Shown here: positions 57,062 to 64,000 of the stretch, piece by piece
Numbering within the stretch: position 1 is the first letter of the stretch
Layout of the letters: the number at the start of each line of letters is the position of its first letter
NCBI GenBank assembly: GCA_027704905.1
Contig: CM051001.1
Span: forward strand, 20,999,110 to 21,063,109
DNA from: Muraenolepis orangiensis
Lineage: Eukaryota > Chordata > Actinopteri > Gadiformes > Muraenolepididae
Direction: 5' to 3'
Length of the DNA stretch: 64,000 nucleotides
Position numbers and translations under genes: made by a program
The notes under the pieces: model-generated
Databases searched by the model: none
What the model saw: the letters and a program-made list of their open reading frames with translations, nothing else
What the model was told of the DNA's origin: nothing

Positions 57062-57930
57062 AGAAGAGACTCCTCCCATGATGCGTTCGATAGAAGGCTC
57101 CGTTGAGACGGTTAATATTTAAGGATGGTTAACTTTAGGGTAACCATGTTTGAATGGTTACCATGGTTTTGGTTAGAGGAATGCCTACGGGCGAAGGTCC
57201 AAGTAGGATGTCTTAATCTTTTTGTTTTAATTGTGAAAATGTTGCCAGGTTTGCCTCATTAATCCCCAGTGGTAACAGGTCTAAATGTAAGCTTTCTTTC
57301 TGTCTAAAAATGTCCAGTTCCTAATAACGCACATTTTTATTTATTGATCGAGATTGTCTTTTTTTTATTATTATAATTGTGTCTAATAATGTCACTACAT
57401 GTATTTGTATCTTAAGGTAGAGTACAGTTCAGCTAGCACAACTGTTAGACCTTTCCTTTATGAACGGCTTGCCTAAAGTGTTCAGGCAATCATAGACCTA
57501 GACGACTTTAAGTAGCCAAATAGTAAGCTAAAATAATGACATGGTAGTCACTTTAAATTGAAATTGAAACATTTGATACTTCTTTTTTTACTGCATGTGT
57601 TGTAGGCTAAGCTGTCTATCAATCATCCATATTAATGACATAAGCGTTTTGCCCTTTTTATACTTACCTCAATGCATAACATAACTGTCGATGTTATGTG
57701 CGTGTGTACTGATTGTGTTCTAATGTTTTATATAAAAAAAAAACTGAATCAAAAGACGATGTTGTGCTCATTGTGTTCTGTATTCACAAACCCCATGGAG
57801 TTGACTTGTAATATGTTACAGTACCAGCAGGGGGCGGTATAATTCTTTTTAACGCTATAAAAATGTCCTGGTCAGGTTAAGGAAGTTTGGTTAAAATAAA
57901 GGTCTAGGACAATAATTACCAAATAAATCA
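57062..57930 (+). other. hs6st2: hs6st2 putative 3' UTR
   Basis: AT-rich non-coding DNA after the stop, with a perfect 9-bp stem-loop at 57139-57162 (GGTAACCAT / ATGGTTACC, loop GTTTGA). AATAAA occurs at 57895-57900 and AAATAAAT near 57920. Confidence 0.6.
57895..57900 (+). terminator. hs6st2: hs6st2 candidate poly(A) signal AATAAA
   Basis: Canonical hexamer 834 bases after the stop, with a second AATAAA about 20 bases on. Confidence 0.55.
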
Positions 57931-58229
57931 TGACGATATTATGCGTTTTCTTCCTAAAGCTGTGTATAATCGTCGCACACGGCGTCTTTTAAATGATTTA
58001 ATTAAAAACCGACTAACACGACTGGTTGGGAGTTACTCCGGCTTTGGTAAGCGAAGCATATCAATCCTAAACGACATATTTTGAAAGTCAAATGTAGAGA
58101 TGATGGCGATGATGATGGTGCGTCGAAGGATCCCACCTGGCTCCCCTTCCGCTGCCATTGAGCCATGAAAAGCAGTACATGGTGCGGCTAGCACACAATA
58201 CATACTGCTTTATCGTGTTAAACAATACA

Positions 58230-58261
<32 letters not shown>

Positions 58262-58981
58262 GAACTCCTCCCTCTCCATTTTGCCCTCCCTTAAAACATG
58301 ATTCTGCGTGTGTGTGTGTGTGTGTGTAGTCTGTCTGTGACTACCGATCAATTGGGGAGCGGATCTCCCCCGGGCTCTCTCTCTCCCGCTCACTGTGTGC
58401 CGAGTCGACTCCATCGTGAGCCACGCGTCGGTTTTGTTTGCGTCATTATAAAAAAAACAATATTAATTTCCCCCCCAGGGATAAGAGGTACAAGTTCGTG
58501 ACGCTGGTGTGTAGACGGAAACACGACTGCGATTTGACCGAATATATGAGTTAATATCAGACAGCCGCGCAATAAACGAGAAGACGGGTTGCGGGGGTAG
58601 ATGTGATGTGTATGACATGCACCAGGTAAGAATAACACGTCTTGGCAACGCTGGCGTTGACTTTCGTATGCATGCAATTGTTACTAGAGCCGCAAAACTG
58701 CAATCGTAATGTGTAACAAGTGTAATTATTTTGTGTGATTGCAATATTGAGTGTATTAGAAGTTATCAATTCCGAGGTCGTGCCCGGATATACAAAGAGC
58801 ATAACCGTTTCCAGGTGATTTTCAAAGCGCATCGCTATGCTGGCGTTATTACACGGGGCTTATGGAGGAGAGGGGTTACATGGTCAATTGTTGCGCACTG
58901 AACTGATTGCCAGCAGCCAGGATTGGATAAGCGAGTGGGTGAGCACCGTCTTTCGTTTGGCATTTGACTCGTGGTTATGTA

Positions 58982-59013
58982 GTCGTGTACAACAACTTCA
59001 CGTTGTACACGAC
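58982..59013. repeat. Perfect 12-bp inverted repeat
   Basis: GTCGTGTACAAC and GTTGTACACGAC separated by eight bases. Confidence 0.85.
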
Positions 59014-60359
59014 ATGAGAATAGCTTGCTTGGTGCAAAGCCCAGATATGATAGAAGTTGTAGGCTCCACACGTAAAGCTGCACACAAGCAACGCAGGGGA
59101 ACATCACATTTTTGTTTCACTTCCTGTACTGTAGCTCCAAAGGGAAGGTCTATACACACACACACACGCATTACGTCTACAAGCTCTGCAGCTATCTTTG
59201 CAACAAACAAACAAAATAATAACACGGTGGTAAACGGTAGGTTAAGGTCAGACGCCGTTATCAGTCCTTTCAGTCAATGTTAATGTGTACGTCCCGTGGA
59301 TCTGTGGCGATGTTGTCCTGCCTCGTCGGGTTCAACGTGTCTAGACTCGCTCATCAGCCCTGCAGGCTGTGGACCCTGCACCAGTCTAGCTCGTTTGGAT
59401 GTTACTCGATGGGAACACGATAGACTGACACGGGCAACACACCAGGGCCTTCACAACATGTCCTCGTTTCCCCTCTGTGGCTCGGACAGTTTAATGGGCC
59501 GGGCTAACACAACAACATTAATAACCTAATGGCCCACAGCACAATCTTGTCTGCAGTGGGATAACATATGTTAATGTTTGCTATTGATCACTCAGATAAC
59601 ACAAAGAAATCTTCCGGCACATGGATTTGATCAAGGATTGAAATATAAAATGCACCTATCCTCTATTATTTTCGACTCTATGCTTAATATACAAACACAA
59701 TTGGCTAAGTGTGTACATCTGTGTGCTGCTTTAATGAACTGATATGATATATATGACATACTTATTGACTTAACCTACTTACTTTTCCTATCCACCCAGG
59801 CTGGGTTTGGCTTTGGCTGTCGTTTATATTCTTGGCGGAATATGATGGGTTCCCCATTATACCACAATGACCTGCTTGACAGCCTGTTGCGTCTGCCTCC
59901 TCCGTTTCTTTACCGGGTTCCAAAATGTTTAAGGGACATCATAAAAGAGTATCGCCGGTCACAAACGTAGCCAAGCCAGATGTACACACAGTCCTACCAT
60001 AACTGCTCTCAAGGGGTTTCACAGGCCCGCAATTAAACATTTTAACGAAAAAAAAAAAAAAACCTAGAGAAGGGACATGTATACGAGAAACGCCCTTCTA
60101 GGATGGCTAGTGCAAACAAAATATAGCCTCTTCAAATGACTAGCGCAAATACAAAAAGCCATCCAAGTCGTAAAGCATCTTCACCATGATTGGGTGTTAC
60201 GGAGTTTCAGTCCACACAGCCCAGGTGCAGGTGGGAGGGTGTGTATCAATTCATATATACAGGAGATTGGGCTTCAGGAGACACGACCTTTCAAACGTGT
60301 TAGTACGAATCAAGCTGTACCTGTTATCGGATCCCTATCATCAATGTATTCATAAATCG

Positions 60360-60382
60360 TTGTATGCATAACATGCATACAA
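60360..60382. repeat. Perfect 10-bp inverted repeat
   Basis: TTGTATGCAT and ATGCATACAA around AAC. Each arm contains an ATGCAT core. Confidence 0.85.
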
Positions 60383-60570
60383 CATAGTAAAAAGGTGCCT
60401 GTTTAAAAAAACAAAAAACATTTTTATTGTTGTTGTCGGACTGTATGCCCGTTAATGGCATGGGTTATACAAGCTTAGTAGGCTACATACTATTGCTGTA
60501 ATTGCTAAAGGATTTTCCACGTTTCTTTCGTTTTTAGCTCTGCTTAAAGCAACACGCGGCATAGCTGCTC

Positions 60571-60572
<2 letters not shown>

Positions 60573-60618
<46 letters not shown>
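60573..60618. repeat. (TG)n microsatellite
   Basis: Pure TG array followed by imperfect TGCG units. Confidence 0.95.
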
Positions 60619-60620
<2 letters not shown>

Positions 60621-62129
60621 TGCGTCCACGCGTGCGTGTGCGTGTGTGTTACCAAACACGTTTTCCATGTCCTCAACTTTTTTTAATCAGAGTGGCTTTG
60701 CGAGTCTCCCCTTGACGGTTATTTCTCATTCGGTTGGACAACTCCATGTTGAACCTGATCCTAACCCTGTGTTTGTTTTTCTTATACCTGCCGTCATCTT
60801 CATGCTCTGTGTTTGAAGAGCAACACAAGGTCCTCCAGGGTTCCCACCCTGCCTGCATGTTCCCTTCCTACGACTGGAACCTACCATATATTGATTTTTC
60901 CATGTTAAATTAATAGCATTATAGCTCGGCAGTTATTGGAATCAATCCCAAACATGTTATTAAAACATGTCTAACTAAGAACTGTGGATGAACATTTGAC
61001 CATGGTTTTGGTTGAGCACAATCGTAGTATTTAACATTTGGCCTAATTTAAAGGAAAACCTATAATAATAATAATATTATAGGGAAATATAATCTCCATA
61101 ATGAGCCTTATATGTTGTTTATTTGAATTATTTGTCTGTCAGTAGCCCAGCCCTGCCCTTACCCTTTACATGCATGGTGCAGTCTGCTAGAGTTTAATAA
61201 TTCACTGACTACTGTGCCAATTAAGCTCATAGTGTGCTTAAACAGGGTTAAAAACAACAACAACAACAACATAGAATATCAATGTCCCATTGCAGTTGAA
61301 TCATTGCATATATAGCTCTATTTGGAGTGGCTTCCTCTCTTCTTACCACTATAACTGCACAGTCCCAAGCGGTAGTCCTGGGAAACAAACCCCTGGTATA
61401 GAACAATTGATAGGACATTAAGGAAGTGTGGAGCAGAGTGCTTACTGGGACAATACAACAATTGTTTAATTCACAAATAACTTACATTTGGTGTCTGAGT
61501 CAACAAACACAGTCCATGATTATGCACTCTCTAAAATACACCAGAAAACCAGTCTTGGTTTAAAATGGAATAATTGCTTTTATAATAATTATAATTGTAG
61601 AATGAATGTGCTAGCACATTTATGTTTCGGCTCCGATGGGCCTAAAGAGATCATTAAGCGCAGTAAACAAATAACAAAAAACAGAGTTTAGGAGAGAATC
61701 AATCAAGGGTGATGTTGGTGTTACTTTCGTAGTAACAAGATCATTACAGTAAGAATCAGCGGAATGGCCGTGGACTATCTGTCCTCTCTGTCCTCTCTGT
61801 CCTCTGAGCCAGGTGTAGGAGTGTTAAGAGTACATCCCAATAGCTCCACACATTCTGGAGGAAAGCCAGGGCTGCCCTGTAACGGTTCAACGAACACCCA
61901 GGTGTCCCACCCCTTTGTCTCTGCCGGTTATATTTTAGCTAACGCTCACCTCCGGTGGCAATTGCACTAGCGAGCGCGACTACGCTAAGCATTGCGCTAA
62001 CAAGCTCTGCACTGGCAAGCATGGCTCTAGCGGGGCGTCGTTCTGCGGTGCCTGCCGTTGTGTCTTGCAGCTCCCTTGGTGGGCCTTTTGAAACGCAAGG
62101 GTGTGGATCTTAATACAGGATCCATCTCT

Positions 62130-62269
<140 letters not shown>

Positions 62270-62355
62270 GGGGGAGGTATGCTTTCATATCGATCTATGG
62301 GCAGGATGGGAGGAGGAAGCATTAAGCAGTAAAAGATGAAGCATGGCAATCTTGG

Positions 62356-62492
<137 letters not shown>

Positions 62493-62570
62493 GTGTGTCT
62501 TTGTTCTTGTGGTTTTGCAAATGGCCGTATCAATTTAATTCCCCCCTCCTCTACTCAAATCTCTGTCTTA

Positions 62571-62716
<146 letters not shown>

Positions 62717-62780
62717 CTACACTGCAGTGTTCTCCTTTTGGGTTGTCTGTGAGAGCGCATGCATGCTCTCATGCACATTT

Positions 62781-62881
<101 letters not shown>

Positions 62882-63779
62882 TTCCCTTGGCCCCCCCCAC
62901 CGCCTCCTCCGTCTGTGTCTGTCGCCATGAGACACAGGGGCCGACAGAGTCTGCTCCGACCCTTTCTCCCCTGCTTTCTCGCCTCTCCTTCTCTTTTTTG
63001 TGGGGCTCTGTCTCTCGAACGGTGGGTTCGCTCTTTGTGTGTGTGTTTACCGTGTGTGTAAACACACCAAACGGCAGATTGTGGCCTTACGTCGTAACGC
63101 GCTCTCTCGCGCTTCTCTTGTGGAATATGTAGTTCTATATGTAGCTTCTATGCTTTTGTGTGTGAGTGCCTTTCCAGCATTGTGCCGTTGTCAGTCTCCA
63201 CCATGGTCCAGTGGTTAGTGTGCTTAGCACATGTCCCAGTCTTCTAATGACGCATGGAAAACGTCGAGGCCATTTTGTTTTTAATTGTGGCGTACGGTGT
63301 GGTTCTATGGGCTACGTGGCTACAGTCTGGGCATGGGACTCAGCCATGGCGAGTGTGTTGTGCTACAGATAAGAGGCAGTGCAAAAAAAAAACAGGGTTC
63401 GCTCAGTGCAAGGGGAGGAGCCACTGCGGCACTTCTCCCGCCATTGGTCGGTGACGCGGGTTTGCCTGCCTTCGGTGCCGCGTCTGATTGGCCGCAGCCC
63501 TTGCGGGGCAGTGCAGCAGCTGCAGTCGTGAAGGGAAAAAGCCCCATGGCTCTTCCTAGTCCCGCCCTCACTTCCTCTTTTTTCTTTTTCTTTCCCATAT
63601 TGTTAAAAATTTGCTGTAGTTACAGATGAATGTGCCACATGTGCTGGCCCAAGCTCGTTTCAAGGACACGGCAATCTGGAGCCCCCGTTCGCAATATGGT
63701 TCATGTCAAGTTTGTCAATTACTTTATGTTCTTCATTGCAGGGGGACGCTCAACCTGCTCCTCTCTTCTTGGCTGTACT

Positions 63780-63945
63780 CCTCTCCCGCATCCTCTCTCC
63801 TGCTCTTCCTCTCTCTCCCCTGCTCTCTCCCTCTCTCTGCCCTGCTCTCTCCCTCTCTCTCCCCTGCTCTCTCTCTCTCCCCTGCTCCCTCCCTCTCCCC
63901 TGCTCTCTCCCTCTCCTGCTCTCTCTCCCTCCCGCTCTCTCCTGT
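63780..63945. repeat. CT-rich imperfect tandem repeat
   Basis: Recurring CCCTGCTCTCTCCCTCTCT-like units of about 20 bases. The period is uneven, as in a decayed minisatellite built on a CT tract. Confidence 0.75.
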
Positions 63946-64000
63946 ATCACTTAATCAAGACATAGCTTGCCCTTTCCTGTTCATCGCTGCCTCCCTCGCG

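Noticed and set aside
56450..57079. Long open frames on the - strand across hs6st2 exon 2
   Set aside because: The GC-rich third positions of hs6st2 remove stops on the opposite strand. The + strand frame is the conserved sulfotransferase, so these are shadows.
58837..59283. 148-codon open frame downstream of hs6st2
   Set aside because: No recognisable domain or splice structure. It overlaps other frames of similar length and contains an inverted repeat, so it is likely chance.
63202..63245. A-box-like TGGTCCAGTGG, possibly a tRNA-SINE head
   Set aside because: No B box at the expected distance and no SINE body recognised. It could be a decayed fragment but cannot be supported.
63620..63760. 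ATG-initiated frame near the window end, considered as first exon of mbnl3 (the next gene in human)
   Set aside because: The predicted residues do not show the MBNL zinc-finger N terminus.

Overview
The window is vertebrate genomic DNA, almost certainly from a ray-finned (teleost) fish. Genes are split by GT-AG introns, the encoded proteins are vertebrate heparan-sulfate (HS) proteoglycan factors, and a teleost-style tRNA-derived SINE and a hAT-type MITE are present. The sequence is packed with long, nearly pure (CA/TG)n and (CT/GA)n arrays and G/C homopolymers. That density is best known from cod-like fishes (Gadiformes), so a gadiform source is my inference, not a demonstrated fact.

Layout, all protein genes on the + strand: (1) 1-14012 is the 3' part of the last intron of a glypican-3-like gene, mostly microsatellites and repeats. 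(2) 14013-14188 is its terminal coding exon with a GPI signal, followed by candidate poly(A) signals at 14654 and 15803. (3) About 15830-18850 is intergenic. (4) 19563-50141 is a complete nine-exon glypican-4 (gpc4) gene of 561 codons plus stop. Intron 1 is 19.6 kb, intron 2 is 5.8 kb, and exons 3-9 are clustered at 45.3-50.1 kb. A long putative 3' UTR reaches a poly(A) signal at 53320. (5) 53.35-55.5 kb is intergenic and holds a tRNA-Phe(GAA) gene on the - strand and a retroposon-like segment. (6) 55539-57061 is a complete two-exon heparan-sulfate 6-O-sulfotransferase 2 (hs6st2) gene of 464 aa whose only coding intron is 128 bp. (7) From 57.9 kb to the end I recognise no gene, only microsatellites, inverted repeats and unclassified single-copy-looking DNA.

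The genes share a pathway. Glypicans 3 and 4 are GPI-anchored core proteins that carry HS chains at the cell surface and tune Wnt, FGF, BMP and Hedgehog signalling. HS6ST2 is the Golgi enzyme that adds 6-O-sulfate to glucosamine in those chains. The order and orientation gpc3 > gpc4 > hs6st2 matches human Xq26, so this is an old linkage.

I found no convincing undescribed system. The observations most worth checking are an imperfect intronic hairpin in gpc4 intron 2 (41380-41460), a Trp in the PAPS-binding motif of Hs6st2, the tiny hs6st2 intron, overlapping and upstream uORFs, Pumilio-like motifs in the gpc4 3' UTR, a 22-bp minisatellite, and recurring structural quirks of the dinucleotide arrays.
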